Origin: Roseivirga seohaensis
GTDB lineage: Bacteria; Bacteroidota; Bacteroidia; Cytophagales; Cyclobacteriaceae
Assembly: GCF_001592945.1 (NCBI RefSeq)
Contig: NZ_LRPB01000048.1
Location: 456,207 to 520,206, forward strand
Length of the DNA stretch: 64,000 nt
Direction of reading: 5' to 3'
Every line of letters starts with the position of its first letter. Within the stretch, counting starts at the first letter, position 1. This document shows, in pieces, positions 8,104-16,956 of the stretch. The notes under the pieces were generated by a model. The model was not told the origin of the DNA and made no database searches. It saw only the letters and a program-made list of their open reading frames with translations. The position numbers and the translations under genes were made by a program.

Positions 8104-10233
8104 TTACTTACGCTCTATCTTCAACTTGTTTTCGCTATCGATTACTAAATGGCGAATAAAGAACTCCATCATTCGCTCTGTGTTTACTGCAGTATGACCT
8201 CTATCTGGCCCTACTTGAACTTCGAAGCTCTTGCCTGCATCTTGTAAAGCTTTGATCAATTGCATTGAGTTAGAAGGGTGCACGTTATTGTCAGCCGTTC
8301 CGTAATAAATCATCAATTCACCTTTCAAGTTTGGCGCATACTTAGCTAATCTGAAGTTATCATAACCCGCTTTATTGTCCTCTAGAAGGTTCATGTAACG
8401 CTCCGTATAGATGTTATCATAAAAAACCCAGTCCGCAACTGCTGAATTTGCAACAGCCGCTTGGTATACATCTGGGAATCTCAATAAACTCATTGCAGCC
8501 GTAGTTCCTCCATAAGAAGTTCCGTAAACACCTACTCTATTCTTATCGAAGTAAGGGCGGTTATAAAGTGACTTAATACCTTCCGCAAAGTCATCTTGCT
8601 CTACGATTCCTAGGTGACCATAAAGTTGATCAAGTAATCTCTTACCTCTACCTCTCACGTTTCTACCATCAATACTAACGATCAAAAATCCGTACTCAGT
8701 CAACGGGCTTGGAAGGGAGAAATTCTCAGAGAATTCGTTTGTAGCCGGACCACCATAGTTAGCCAAAAGTGTAGGGTATTTCTTGTTAGGGTCGAAGTTA
8801 GAAGGGAAATGAATCATACCGTGTAACTCAGTAACCCCGTCAGCTGAAGTGAAGGTAAATACCTCTGCTTTTTTCAATCCTAATTCATTGAATTTAGTCA
8901 AATCGCTTTGAGCCAATTCAGCAACTATTTTACCTTTTGAATCAACCAAGTTGGTAAAAGGTGCAATGTTATGCGTTTGAGCAACATCCACAAAATACTT
9001 ACCGTCAGGAGAAATATTTACGCTATGGTTAAATTTAGGGTCAGTTAAACGAGTGTCTTTTGTGCCGTCTAACTTCACTCGGTGCAATTGCATTTTCATG
9101 TGGTTTTCACCACTTCTGGCCATGTAATACATTTCGCCAGCTTTCTCGTCTATCTTAACAATGTTAGCTACTTCAAAAGGATGGTTTGTAATGGCATTGA
9201 TTAAAGTACCATCGAAATTGTATAGGTAATAGTTGTTGAAACCTGTACGCTCAGAGGCCCAAACGAAACGTTTCCCGTCTTCCAGCACTCTAATTTCAGG
9301 CGTATTTTTAGTAAAACTTGGCAACCACTCTTCGCGAACTACAACTCTAGATTTTCCTGTAACCGGGTCAGCCGCACGGTATTCCATGATGTCTTGCTTA
9401 CGGTTGGTACTGTGGAAAAGCAATTCCTTTCCATCAGGCGTCCAATCCATGCCATAAAGGTAAGTTCCTACAGCACCATCATTAAATGGTTTACCGTCAC
9501 GAACATCCAATTTCTTCATTTGCTTGGTGTCTACATCATACACCATTAAATCCACAGGTAAGTTGTCGGCACCTACTTTAGGGTATGACATTACCTCAAG
9601 AGAATCGTATAGCTTTAATTGATCTAAAAGCACGTAATATTTCTGAGCATTCTTCTCGTCAAATTTGTAGAAAGCAATTTTCTTGCTATCAGGCGACCAC
9701 CACATAGCAGTACGCTGACCAAGCTCTTCACCATAAACCCAAGTAGCAATACCGTATTTGATTTGGTTTTCAGCACTACCATCTGTAGTTATGGCAATTA
9801 CATTGCTGCCATCAGGGTTACTCAAGTACATGTTTCTGTCCTTGGTAAAGGCCTTTAGTTTACCATCAGGAGAATCTGCCGAAGGAAATTGTCTACCTCT
9901 GGCTGGGCCACGGCTAAAACCTCTGCCTCTTGAGGCTGGCTCAGGCATTTCGATTTCCGTAGCCTTTTTCTTTTTAACATCGTAACGGTATCTTTTACCA
10001 TCCTTTGTATATTCAAAAGACGATCCATCGTCACTCCACTGAACGAAGAGACTACCCGGAACAACGGATGATCTAATTTGAGGAGCTATCTTCTGGTATT
10101 GATCATAACCAGGCATGCTTTTCAGCTTATCCTGCGCTTTCAAAATGCTCGTACTGCCAGCCAAAATGACCACAGCGGCTATCACTGATGCAAGTTTCTT
10201 TTTCATTGAGTTCATTTTAATATCGTTTTTCAT
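8104..10233 (-). CDS. S9-family prolyl oligopeptidase / dipeptidyl peptidase IV-like, secreted
   Basis: A 709-residue serine peptidase. An N-terminal signal peptide (VIAAVVILAGSTS, cut near ILKAQ) sends it to the periplasm or beyond. Residues about 60-470 form the beta-propeller DPP-IV N-terminal domain with repeated S-P-D-G-K and W-S-P-D-S-K blade motifs. The C-terminal alpha/beta hydrolase carries the triad: Ser573 in GTSYGG, Asp648 in GTADNNV, His680 in DRGHTA. It probably removes N-terminal dipeptides or degrades short peptides. The first ATG is followed by in-frame ATGs 6 and 9 codons later (MNSMKKK), either of which may be the real start because the charged N-region begins there. It is transcribed alone. 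Confidence 0.9.
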   Translation of the reverse strand: MKNDIKMNSMKKKLASVIAAVVILAGSTSILKAQDKLKSMPGYDQYQKIAPQIRSSVVPGSLFVQWSDDGSSFEYTKDGKRYRYDVKKKKATEIEMPEPASRGRGFSRGPARGRQFPSADSPDGKLKAFTKDRNMYLSNPDGSNVIAITTDGSAENQIKYGIATWVYGEELGQRTAMWWSPDSKKIAFYKFDEKNAQKYYVLLDQLKLYDSLEVMSYPKVGADNLPVDLMVYDVDTKQMKKLDVRDGKPFNDGAVGTYLYGMDWTPDGKELLFHSTNRKQDIMEYRAADPVTGKSRVVVREEWLPSFTKNTPEIRVLEDGKRFVWASERTGFNNYYLYNFDGTLINAITNHPFEVANIVKIDEKAGEMYYMARSGENHMKMQLHRVKLDGTKDTRLTDPKFNHSVNISPDGKYFVDVAQTHNIAPFTNLVDSKGKIVAELAQSDLTKFNELGLKKAEVFTFTSADGVTELHGMIHFPSNFDPNKKYPTLLANYGGPATNEFSENFSLPSPLTEYGFLIVSIDGRNVRGRGKRLLDQLYGHLGIVEQDDFAEGIKSLYNRPYFDKNRVGVYGTSYGGTTAAMSLLRFPDVYQAAVANSAVADWVFYDNIYTERYMNLLEDNKAGYDNFRLAKYAPNLKGELMIYYGTADNNVHPSNSMQLIKALQDAGKSFEVQVGPDRGHTAVNTERMMEFFIRHLVIDSENKLKIERK

Positions 10234-10432
10234 TCCAAAAAGGGAATACGTGGCTAATACTACTACTTTCGGCTGTAAAAAAATAGCATAAAGTTATTAT
10301 ACGGTATATACATTACAGCGCCAGTACATTTAGAATTATTACAACTTACTCGACTTCATAGCCAAAAAAGAGAGATAAAGCATAAGGCCAAATACTACAT
10401 TGCTTATCTTCGCAGCAAAAGGATTCAGCCCA

Positions 10433-10720
10433 ATGAGCCACTTAAAAACACTACGTTTACTCGCCATTTTAGAAGGAATAAGCTATTTACTTCTGTTAGG
10501 AATTTGCGTACCCTTAAAATACATTTTCAATATTCCTGAACCCACCCACCCCGTAGGCTTAGCCCATGGGGTCTTATTTGTGAGTTACTGTTTATGGGTA
10601 CTGATTGTAGCCAAACAAAAACAATGGTCTATTGGAGTTACATTTCTGTCATTACTGGCTTCACTCCTTCCCTTTGGCACTTTTGTAGCCGAAAAAAAAT
10701 ATTTTCAGGATGATGTTTGA
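10433..10720 (+). CDS. DUF3817 small membrane protein
   Basis: A 95-residue protein with three hydrophobic helices and the DUF3817 pattern: LRLLAILEGISYLLLLGI, then PLKY near the second helix, then PVGLAHGVLF with a conserved G-x-x-H-G. The frame is open from a TTG at 10400, but the ATG at 10433 matches the usual N-terminus (one residue or two before the helix). A TATCTTCG element at 10405-10412, close to the Bacteroidota -7 box, sits in front of it. It lies 47 bases before menB in the same direction. Function unknown. Confidence 0.75.
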   Translation: MSHLKTLRLLAILEGISYLLLLGICVPLKYIFNIPEPTHPVGLAHGVLFVSYCLWVLIVAKQKQWSIGVTFLSLLASLLPFGTFVAEKKYFQDDV

Positions 10721-10767
10721 ATCAGCCTCACAATCAAAAATTTTATATTAGCAAGAAATAAAGCGTT

Positions 10768-11613
10768 ATGAATACACCCAATTGGACTACCGTTAAAGAA
10801 TATCAAGACATCACCTATAAAAAATCAGGCGATGGTGTAGCTAGAATTGCCTTCAATCGCCCAGAAGTGCGCAATGCTTTTCGACCTAAAACTGTAGCAG
10901 AACTTTTTGATGCTTTTTTGGATGCCCGCGAAGACACTTCCATTGGAGTGGTTTTACTTTCAGGAGAAGGGCCATCGCCCAAAGATGGTGGCTGGGCATT
11001 TTGCAGCGGTGGCGACCAAAACGCGAGAGGGCACCAAGGCTATGTAGATGACGATGGAATGCCAAGGTTGAATATTCTGGAAGTTCAGCGTTTAATCCGT
11101 TTTATGTCGAAAGTAGTGATTGCCGTGGTGCCAGGCTGGGCTGTTGGTGGTGGACATAGCCTCCACACGGTTTGTGATCTTACTTTGGCCAGTAAAGAAC
11201 ATGCCATTTTCAAGCAAACCGATGCCGATGTCACCAGTTTTGATGGCGGTTACGGATCAGCTTATTTGGCTAAAATGGTAGGCCAGAAAAAGGCGAGAGA
11301 AATCTTCTTTTTAGGAAGAAATTACTCTGCTCAAGATGCTTTTGATATGGGAATGGTGAATGCCGTGATTCCGCATGACGAGCTGGAGGACACCGCTTAC
11401 CAATGGGCGCAAGAGATTCTAGAAAAATCGCCAACTTCCATCAAAATGTTAAAGTTCGCCATGAACTTGACGGATGACGGCATGGTGGGGCAACAGGTAT
11501 TTGCTGGAGAAGCCACAAGGCTTGCTTATATGACAGACGAAGCTAAAGAGGGTAGAAATGCTTTCTTAGAAAAGCGTAAACCCAACTTTAAAGACATTAA
11601 GTGGATTCCTTAA
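10768..11613 (+). CDS. menB: 1,4-dihydroxy-2-naphthoyl-CoA synthase
   Basis: A 281-residue crotonase-fold enzyme that closes the second ring of the naphthoquinone in menaquinone synthesis, turning o-succinylbenzoyl-CoA into DHNA-CoA. Family marks distinguish it from ordinary enoyl-CoA hydratases: AFRPKTVAEL near the N-terminus, the WAFCSGGDQNARG loop, PGWAVGGGHSLH oxyanion segment, DADVTSFDGGYGSAYLA, and the C-terminal F-L-E-K-R-K-P-N-F. The length is normal. No other men genes are near. Its presence implies menaquinone as respiratory quinone, as usual in this phylum. Confidence 0.95.
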   Translation: MNTPNWTTVKEYQDITYKKSGDGVARIAFNRPEVRNAFRPKTVAELFDAFLDAREDTSIGVVLLSGEGPSPKDGGWAFCSGGDQNARGHQGYVDDDGMPRLNILEVQRLIRFMSKVVIAVVPGWAVGGGHSLHTVCDLTLASKEHAIFKQTDADVTSFDGGYGSAYLAKMVGQKKAREIFFLGRNYSAQDAFDMGMVNAVIPHDELEDTAYQWAQEILEKSPTSIKMLKFAMNLTDDGMVGQQVFAGEATRLAYMTDEAKEGRNAFLEKRKPNFKDIKWIP

Positions 11614-11654
11614 ACCAAGCAGTCTTAAAACAGCCGTTTCTGTAATTTGAAAGG

Positions 11655-11713
11655 AGAGATTGCTTCGCGTAATCGGCACTTCTACAAATAGCATTAACAG
11701 GCTCGCAATGACC
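11655..11713. repeat. Intergenic palindromic repeat with GTCATTGCGAG...GCGAAGCAATCTC ends
   Basis: The complement of this stretch begins GGTCATTGCGAG and ends GCGAAGCAATCTC, the two ends of a short palindromic intergenic element that I know as recurring in many Bacteroidota and other genomes. The 34 bases between the ends are not of the usual compact form, so the copy may be old or a variant. It sits between menB and the terminator. Confidence 0.5.
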
Positions 11714-11720
11714 AAAAAGA

Positions 11721-11754
11721 AGCCCTGTCAGTTTTACAACTAACAGGGCTTTTG
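11721..11754. terminator. Bidirectional terminator between menB and the ABC permease gene
   Basis: AGCCCTGT (11721-11728) pairs with ACAGGGCT (11743-11750). After one C-A mismatch, AGTT/AACT extends the stem to about 12 pairs around a TTAC loop. The plus side is followed by TTTTGTTTT and the minus side by TCTTTTT, so both converging transcripts can stop here. Confidence 0.85.
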
Positions 11755-11775
11755 TTTTAAGTTAAAGGGAGTTTT

Positions 11776-12588
11776 CTATAAATCTCTTTTCACTACCAAT
11801 CTGACAGTAGCCCAATAAAACAAAGTGCCCCACAATATCACAAGCCCCATTTCGTGCCAAGCAATGTAATCCTGCACTTCCATAAAAACATATTTAGGGA
11901 ATGGGTTATGAATTAACGCATTAATACTTTTTACAGGAAGAAGGTATTCAACCCAATCAATACTCTTCACCTTGCTCCAAACGTAAAACCCATTTTCAAC
12001 AGCTAAAACCCAAAAGATCAGTAGCCCCATAGCAATAATTGATTTTCTTATCAGCGTTCCCACAAAAAGAGTAAATAATAAGAATGCAAATAGCTGGAAG
12101 AAAAAGGCCAACAGGAAATAAACATCGCTAAAAACAAGCGAGAAAGATATTTCACTCGAATAAATAAAGCCTGTAATCAAACCTAACACGAACAAGGCTA
12201 TTGTCGACATCGCACTTAAAAACCCAGCCATAATAATTTTCGACCAGATAAATTCATTCTTAGTAAGACCGTCAATTACGTTTTGCCTGATGGTTCTGTA
12301 TGAATATTCATTAGTAATGGAGAATATTAAACTAAAGCCCAACAACATTTTGAACCAAATCATTACACTTGTAAGGTTCTGCCAAATGTCTGGGAATTCA
12401 TAAAACGGAATAATAGTGGGATCAATTCCATCCATATCAAAATCTGCAAACTTAGATTTTAAGTATTGAAAGAATGGCATAACACCCATACTGATAATCA
12501 CCATTGCTACAATATACATAATGGCCAATACCTTAAATGCGCGGTTTGGCATTACTTTTTTCAGTTCTATTTTCAGTAATCTCATCAT
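11776..12588 (-). CDS. ABC-2 type transporter permease
   Basis: A 270-residue membrane protein with six hydrophobic segments arranged as in ABC-2 permeases: a first helix near residues 20-42, a large loop containing PTIIPFYEFPDIWQN, then five closely spaced helices. The segment SYRTIRQNVIDGLTKNEFI between helices 2 and 3 is the coupling-region pattern seen in Bacteroidota and Firmicutes antibiotic-resistance or CPBP-linked transporters. Its start overlaps the ATPase gene by four bases (ATGA). Together they form one transporter; the substrate is unknown. Confidence 0.85.
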   Translation of the reverse strand: MMRLLKIELKKVMPNRAFKVLAIMYIVAMVIISMGVMPFFQYLKSKFADFDMDGIDPTIIPFYEFPDIWQNLTSVMIWFKMLLGFSLIFSITNEYSYRTIRQNVIDGLTKNEFIWSKIIMAGFLSAMSTIALFVLGLITGFIYSSEISFSLVFSDVYFLLAFFFQLFAFLLFTLFVGTLIRKSIIAMGLLIFWVLAVENGFYVWSKVKSIDWVEYLLPVKSINALIHNPFPKYVFMEVQDYIAWHEMGLVILWGTLFYWATVRLVVKRDL

Positions 12589-13535
12589 TGGGCACCTCCT
12601 TCTTTATTACCAGCTAAAATTTCTAAGAATTGCTTTTCAAGGCTCTTCGATTGCACAAGTAAATGCTTGGCAGTGATTCCTTGCTTGAACAAATAGGCAT
12701 TCAACTCGGCAGCGGAATGATCTCCCTCCATCGTCATGATGTACTTATCAAGTTCTCGCTTCACTTTCGTCCCAAGGCCAGATTCTTCCAAAACGGTTTG
12801 CAAGTCGTCATGGTCAGCTTTTACTTCTACCGAAACTGAACCTTTACCTACGTCTTCCACCAACCCGTTATAGATTAGTTTACCGCGCTGAAGCACACAA
12901 AAATGTGAGCATACCTTTTGAACTTCATCTAGTAAATGACTAGCAATAATGATGGTTTTCCCACTATTGGCAATTTCAATGATGAGTTCTCTGATTTCGG
13001 CAATTCCTTGAGGATCAAGACCATTGGTAGGCTCGTCAAGAATCATTACCGTAGGGTTACAAAGCAATGCTGACGCAATGGACAGACGCTGTTTCATACC
13101 TAGCGAGAAGGTTTTGAATTTCGTATCCTTGCGTTCATCAAGTCCCACTTGCGTCAATACCTCGTCTACCCTTTCGTAAGGGACTTCCTTGATATCGCAA
13201 ACAATTTTGAGGTTTTGAACCGCAGTGAGGTATGGGTAAAAAATGGGGTGCTCTAAAATGGCTCCAATCTTTTTTCGGGTATCCTTGTTGGCTTTTTCGC
13301 CAAACCATTCAAACTGACCGCTGGTTTGGTTGATTACACTTAAGATAATACCGAGGGTAGTCGTTTTTCCGCTACCGTTAGGACCGAGAATTCCGAAGAC
13401 GTCTCCTTTCTTCACCTCAAGATTGAGGTTATCAAGTGCCCTGACCTTTCCATATTGCTTGGAGAGGCCTTTAATTGACAATACAGTTTCCAAATCGTGT
13501 TTTTGAGTTTTATTGATATTCAGCAACTGGCCCAT
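12585..13535 (-). CDS. ABC transporter ATP-binding protein
   Basis: A 316-residue ATPase with a full set of motifs: Walker A GPNGSGKT (51-58), signature FSLGMKQR, Walker B VMILDEPTNGLDP, and switch IIASHLLDEV. The C-terminal 80 residues are an accessory region, as in BcrA/GldA-like ATPases. The first 15 residues before VLSIKGLSKQYG are not conserved-looking, and the true start might be a little downstream. The gene starts 23 bases after the DUF4252 gene on the same strand, so the transporter is probably part of the sigma-factor operon at 11776-15737. Confidence 0.92.
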   Translation of the reverse strand: MGQLLNINKTQKHDLETVLSIKGLSKQYGKVRALDNLNLEVKKGDVFGILGPNGSGKTTTLGIILSVINQTSGQFEWFGEKANKDTRKKIGAILEHPIFYPYLTAVQNLKIVCDIKEVPYERVDEVLTQVGLDERKDTKFKTFSLGMKQRLSIASALLCNPTVMILDEPTNGLDPQGIAEIRELIIEIANSGKTIIIASHLLDEVQKVCSHFCVLQRGKLIYNGLVEDVGKGSVSVEVKADHDDLQTVLEESGLGTKVKRELDKYIMTMEGDHSAAELNAYLFKQGITAKHLLVQSKSLEKQFLEILAGNKEGGAQ

Positions 13536-13558
13536 CCAAAACCAGCTCCTGTACTTTA

Positions 13559-14089
13559 CTAATTAAAAGCGTCCATGATCGACTCTAGGCCGCTGGTATT
13601 TTTGCTCATGAATTCTGAGAATTTCATGATTTGCTTTAAGTCTGGGTAGCCTTCAATATCTACCAAACTAACTCCTTCTTCTGAACGCATTACTACTACA
13701 AAGCCCTTAGGTTTTTCAGCCGTTCCCTTCATTAAAAAATTCATGTTAGCTCCAGACATTCGCGCTGACATCATGGACTCATAGCCTTCAGAAAGAATGT
13801 CTTCTTCGAGCTTAGAAAACATAGGGGCATCCATTTCATAAGTATCCTTATCGAATACAAAAAACTTTACCTTTTCGATGTTCTTAATCACGGAAGAGAA
13901 ATCGGGTAATTCTTCCATTTCGTCTGCCATTTTCATCTGTATGTTGGCAAACATTTTAAGTGTACTCTTATAAAAAAAGAGCTTCAATGTAGGCTCGTTG
14001 TCATTCCTGAATTTCTCAACACTCTTGCTTTGACCAAAAGCAAGAGTGGATAATAAGACCAGTGTTAATATCAGTGTTGTTTTGCGCAT
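13559..14089 (-). CDS. DUF4252 secreted protein (second copy)
   Basis: A 176-residue protein with a signal peptide (LILTLVLLSTLAFGQ, cut after FGQ). The body matches the DUF4252 pattern: a first helix with F-x-x-x-x-x-K-M, a hydrophobic strand KVKFFVFD, a helix, LMKGTAEKPKGFVVV, and a final VSLVDIEGYPDLKQIMKF. It is the paralogue of the next gene upstream (14143-14658), with the same length, order and C-terminal G-D/Y-x-D-x-x-Q/K-I/L pattern. DUF4252 has no known activity. Location next to an ECF sigma factor suggests an envelope-stress or sensing role; that part is inference. Confidence 0.75.
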   Translation of the reverse strand: MRKTTLILTLVLLSTLAFGQSKSVEKFRNDNEPTLKLFFYKSTLKMFANIQMKMADEMEELPDFSSVIKNIEKVKFFVFDKDTYEMDAPMFSKLEEDILSEGYESMMSARMSGANMNFLMKGTAEKPKGFVVVMRSEEGVSLVDIEGYPDLKQIMKFSEFMSKNTSGLESIMDAFN

Positions 14090-14142
14090 AATTCAAATAT
14101 AAAAAACTGTTGAGTTTTTGAATTCTAAAAAGGATAAGGGGC

Positions 14143-14658
14143 TTATTTACCCCCTAAGTGTTTGAACTCGTCCATCCCAAGGCTTTTTGACAGTTTATAT
14201 AGTTGGTTGATGTCGATACCGTCACCAACAATGCTAACCATTCCAAATTCTTTGGTTCCGCCCATTACCATAAAGAGTTCGTCAATTCTATTGCCTTTCT
14301 CTTTGATGTAGAATTTGATGTCTTTGTCTTCATCTCTTACCGACATTAACTCTTCAAAATCTTTGCCTTTGATAGCACTCATTGCCTCTTTATACATGGT
14401 TGCTCCATCTACATCCTTTTGAGCAAAAAGCACTCTTACTCCTTTAATTTTACCTAAAGACTCGACCAAAGCCCTATCTTCATCATCTTCTACCTGAATA
14501 GAATTGATCATGGCAAACATTTTACCACTTATAGATACCGCACTAAATTTTTCAGTATCCTTTTCATATTTCGCGAAATACTTTGAAATCGCATCATTTT
14601 GAGCTTGTACTCCAAAGGCCATAACGGCCATTACCATAATCATTACTAACTTTTTCAT
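14143..14658 (-). CDS. DUF4252 secreted protein (first copy)
   Basis: A 171-residue protein with a signal peptide (VMIMVMAVMAFGVQAQ) and the DUF4252 body: FSAVSISGKMFAMIN, LGKIKGVRVLFAQ, a helix ending EELMSVRDEDKDIKFYIKEK, and FGMVSIVGDGIDINQLYKLS at the end. It lies 19 bases downstream of the anti-sigma-like gene and 53 bases upstream of its paralogue. No transmembrane helix follows the signal peptide, so both copies should be free in the periplasm or tethered at the outer membrane by partners. Confidence 0.78.
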   Translation of the reverse strand: MKKLVMIMVMAVMAFGVQAQNDAISKYFAKYEKDTEKFSAVSISGKMFAMINSIQVEDDEDRALVESLGKIKGVRVLFAQKDVDGATMYKEAMSAIKGKDFEELMSVRDEDKDIKFYIKEKGNRIDELFMVMGGTKEFGMVSIVGDGIDINQLYKLSKSLGMDEFKHLGGK

Positions 14659-14677
14659 TGTGTTCTATTTTAAGTTT

Positions 14678-15235
14678 TTAAAATTCGCTTTCTAAAATAT
14701 TCATTTCACTAATTGGCTCCATTCCTCTGGCGGCATCTCCCATATACTTAAGACTTTCCATTCCTGCATCCATTTTGCTCATGCTACCAAGTTTATCAAG
14801 ATTACTTGAGCCTGAATTCATATAGTTTGAAACCATTACGAGCTGCTTTTTAAGTTCTTGAAGCGCCAATTCAGGGGAGTCAAAAGTATCTTCTTGCTCA
14901 TATGTTTTTTGCTGTTGCATAAAGAAGTACGAACTTGTAATTAATACCAGCATTGCTGCTGCCACTCCGGCATACCTTTTAAAATAGCCCGATATGTTTA
15001 TTACTTTCGTTTCAGGTTCTGCCTCAATCATGGCTAAAACTTCCTGATCGAAATCATCACCCAAACTAAGCTCTTGCTCCGACTGAAAGTACCCAAATAA
15101 GGCCTTCAGTTCTTCCATCTCTTCTGAATTGTCGGCATTGGCCACCAATCCCTTCAATTCTTTTTCTTCTTGAATACTTGACTCTGAAGCCCAGTATTTT
15201 TCTAACAATTGCTCTATTCTAGAGTCCATAAGCAT
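14678..15235 (-). CDS. Single-pass membrane protein, probable anti-sigma factor
   Basis: A 185-residue protein. The N-terminal 80 residues are acidic and helical (RIEQLLEKYWASESSIQEEK), the kind of sigma-binding domain used by small anti-sigma factors in this phylum. One membrane helix follows near residues 88-107 (YAGVAAAMLVLITSSYFF), then an outside region with Met/Ser-rich helices. No zinc-binding H-x-x-x-C-x-x-C motif is present. Its first 17 bases overlap the sigma-factor gene, which argues for translational coupling and a 1:1 partner. The name is inferred from position and topology, not from a recognised family; start may be at the second Met two codons in. Confidence 0.6.
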   Translation of the reverse strand: MLMDSRIEQLLEKYWASESSIQEEKELKGLVANADNSEEMEELKALFGYFQSEQELSLGDDFDQEVLAMIEAEPETKVINISGYFKRYAGVAAAMLVLITSSYFFMQQQKTYEQEDTFDSPELALQELKKQLVMVSNYMNSGSSNLDKLGSMSKMDAGMESLKYMGDAARGMEPISEMNILESEF

Positions 15236-15737
15236 TTTCTTTAATAAGGCTTTCTTTCAATTTTCTGCGTGCTCTAAACAAATTCGTTTTCACCAAATTG
15301 ATGTCAATCTCCAGCATATCTGCTATTTCCTTATAGCTATAGCCTTCAATATCTCTTAACTGCATCACCTCTCGTTGTCGACTAGGAAGTGCATCAATTA
15401 AAAATTGAATGCGGTTCATAATTTCGTTTCGTTCGGTAAGTACAACTGGCGTGTCCTTTTCTTTTCTAGTGTCAAATTCCACTTCAAAAAGATCCGTTTT
15501 CTTAACATGTTTAGACCGTAGCTTATCTAGGGCCTTGTTTCTGGTTACTTGCATACACCAAGCTTCCAGGTTATTAATGTGTTTTACTTCATCCCTTTTT
15601 TCCCACACCTTAATCATACATTCTTGCACCACATCTTTGGCCAATTCTTCATCTTTTACAATGTTGAAGGCAAAGCGGTAAAGTTTGTTCTTTAAAGGCA
15701 GAACGTCCGTTTTGAACTGTGCTACATCCATAATCAA
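15219..15737 (-). CDS. ECF RNA polymerase sigma factor (sigma-70 family)
   Basis: A 172-residue sigma factor. Region 2 is at residues about 15-85 (LYRFAFNIVKDEELAKDVVQ, then VWEKRDEVKHINNLEAWCMQ, with the core-binding D-V-V-Q-E-C-M-I-K-V-W). Region 4 is at about 115-165 (LPSRQREVMQLRDIEGYSYK, EIADML, INLVKTNLFRARRKLKE), a typical DNA-binding helix-turn-helix. The third codon (MDVAQF) is an alternative start. It leads an operon on the minus strand: sigma, anti-sigma-like, two DUF4252 proteins, ABC ATPase and permease. Probably it controls its own operon; no target promoter could be defined by eye. Confidence 0.93.
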   Translation of the reverse strand: MIMDVAQFKTDVLPLKNKLYRFAFNIVKDEELAKDVVQECMIKVWEKRDEVKHINNLEAWCMQVTRNKALDKLRSKHVKKTDLFEVEFDTRKEKDTPVVLTERNEIMNRIQFLIDALPSRQREVMQLRDIEGYSYKEIADMLEIDINLVKTNLFRARRKLKESLIKENAYGL

Positions 15738-15798
15738 AGGGTAGACGGCATGTTGTTAAGACTTGTTAACATTAGTATTGAAAATTATTTCAAGAAAC

Positions 15799-15829
15799 AA
15801 AAAAACCACCTTTCAGATATAAAAGGCGG
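15799..15829 (-). terminator. Terminator of the TPR lipoprotein gene
   Basis: On the minus strand the stem CCGCCTTTT/AAAGGTGG (plus 15806-15829, one A-C mismatch) is followed by TTTTTTTG. It lies 30 bases downstream of the TPR gene's stop codon and faces the sigma-factor gene, keeping the two units apart. Confidence 0.75.
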
Positions 15830-15859
15830 CAGGTACTTTCGAGGAAAAGGTCTTATTCT

Positions 15860-16882
15860 TTACTTACAATACTTTTTTATAAGCATCTCTTTTTCTGAAG
15901 ATTCTGACAACGAAAATTTAGCGCAGGCTTCATCCATTCTATCTAATTCAACCAATACTAAACCCCAATAATGATTAAGTAATGGAATGGAGTCATCATA
16001 CTGCGCGGCTAGTTCTATATTTCTTAAAGCTGCATCGAAGCTCTTATTGTCATAGTAGAAAATAGCCTTATTTCGGTAAGCCCAAGGGTTACTAGGGTCA
16101 AGTTTGATCCCCATATTTATATCTGCTTCGGCTTTTTCTAGCTCGCCTAAATTTAAGTATATAAAACCTCTGTTATTACTGAAGTAGCCATTTCTGCTAT
16201 CTATCTCTATGGCTTGATTTACTTGCTTCAAAGCTTCCTGGAAATCGCCTTCTTGCGTAGCAATTAAGGCCAAAGTATTATAAATATTAGCTTCGGTTGC
16301 ATCAATGCTTATTGCTTTCTGAAGTAATTCACGAGCTTTTTCATATCTATTGGACATATAATATGCATTGGCTTGGTTTACCACAGCTTCTACATTGTCA
16401 GGATCCTTCTGGTAAGCCATATCAAATTTAGAAATGGCCTCATCATAGCGCTTAAGGTCGGTTAATGCCAAACCTTGATAGAGGTAAGTATAGGCGCTGT
16501 CGGGGTAAACAGTAGCCAAGTATTCCGCATCTTCCAAAGCCCGTTGGTAGCTGCCTGAAACCAAATTCACTTCGAATCTATTTTTATATGCATCGGTATA
16601 CGTTGGATCTATTTGCACTATCGCGAAAGTGTAATCATTGAGGGCTTCTGCGTAATGGCCACTTTTATAAAGTGCTACACCTCTATTATTATAAGCCTCT
16701 TTAAACTGTGGGTCTTTGCCAATGGCCTCAGTATATAATCTAATGGCTTCTTTATAGTTTAAATTGGCCAATTCATTATTCCCCATCAATAAAAATCTTC
16801 CAGCTTTTGCCTTGTCATTATCGCAGCTCAAGGTGGTGCAGAAGAGTATAAGGATTAGGTAGAAATATTTAGTTTTTTGCAT
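15860..16882 (-). CDS. TPR-repeat lipoprotein
   Basis: A 340-residue protein made of about eight tetratricopeptide repeats (for example NYKEAIRLYTEAIGKDPQFK, EAYNNRGVALYKSGHYAEAL, EEAISKFDMAYQKDPDN-like units with the A-x-x-N-x-G/A and P positions). The N-terminus is a lipoprotein signal: MQKTKYFYLILILFCTTLSC with Cys20 as the acylated residue. The frame is open 102 bases further upstream to 16984, but that would run into the divergent diacylglycerol kinase gene and bury the signal peptide, so 16882 is chosen. TPR lipoproteins act as protein-protein scaffolds at the outer membrane; the partner is not visible. Confidence 0.85.
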   Translation of the reverse strand: MQKTKYFYLILILFCTTLSCDNDKAKAGRFLLMGNNELANLNYKEAIRLYTEAIGKDPQFKEAYNNRGVALYKSGHYAEALNDYTFAIVQIDPTYTDAYKNRFEVNLVSGSYQRALEDAEYLATVYPDSAYTYLYQGLALTDLKRYDEAISKFDMAYQKDPDNVEAVVNQANAYYMSNRYEKARELLQKAISIDATEANIYNTLALIATQEGDFQEALKQVNQAIEIDSRNGYFSNNRGFIYLNLGELEKAEADINMGIKLDPSNPWAYRNKAIFYYDNKSFDAALRNIELAAQYDDSIPLLNHYWGLVLVELDRMDEACAKFSLSESSEKEMLIKKYCK

Positions 16883-16956
16883 AACACCCAAAATTAGTCC
16901 TCGTGCTTTTACGAACCTACTTTTCATTGCGTTATAAATCTTCTTACTTTTAACGG

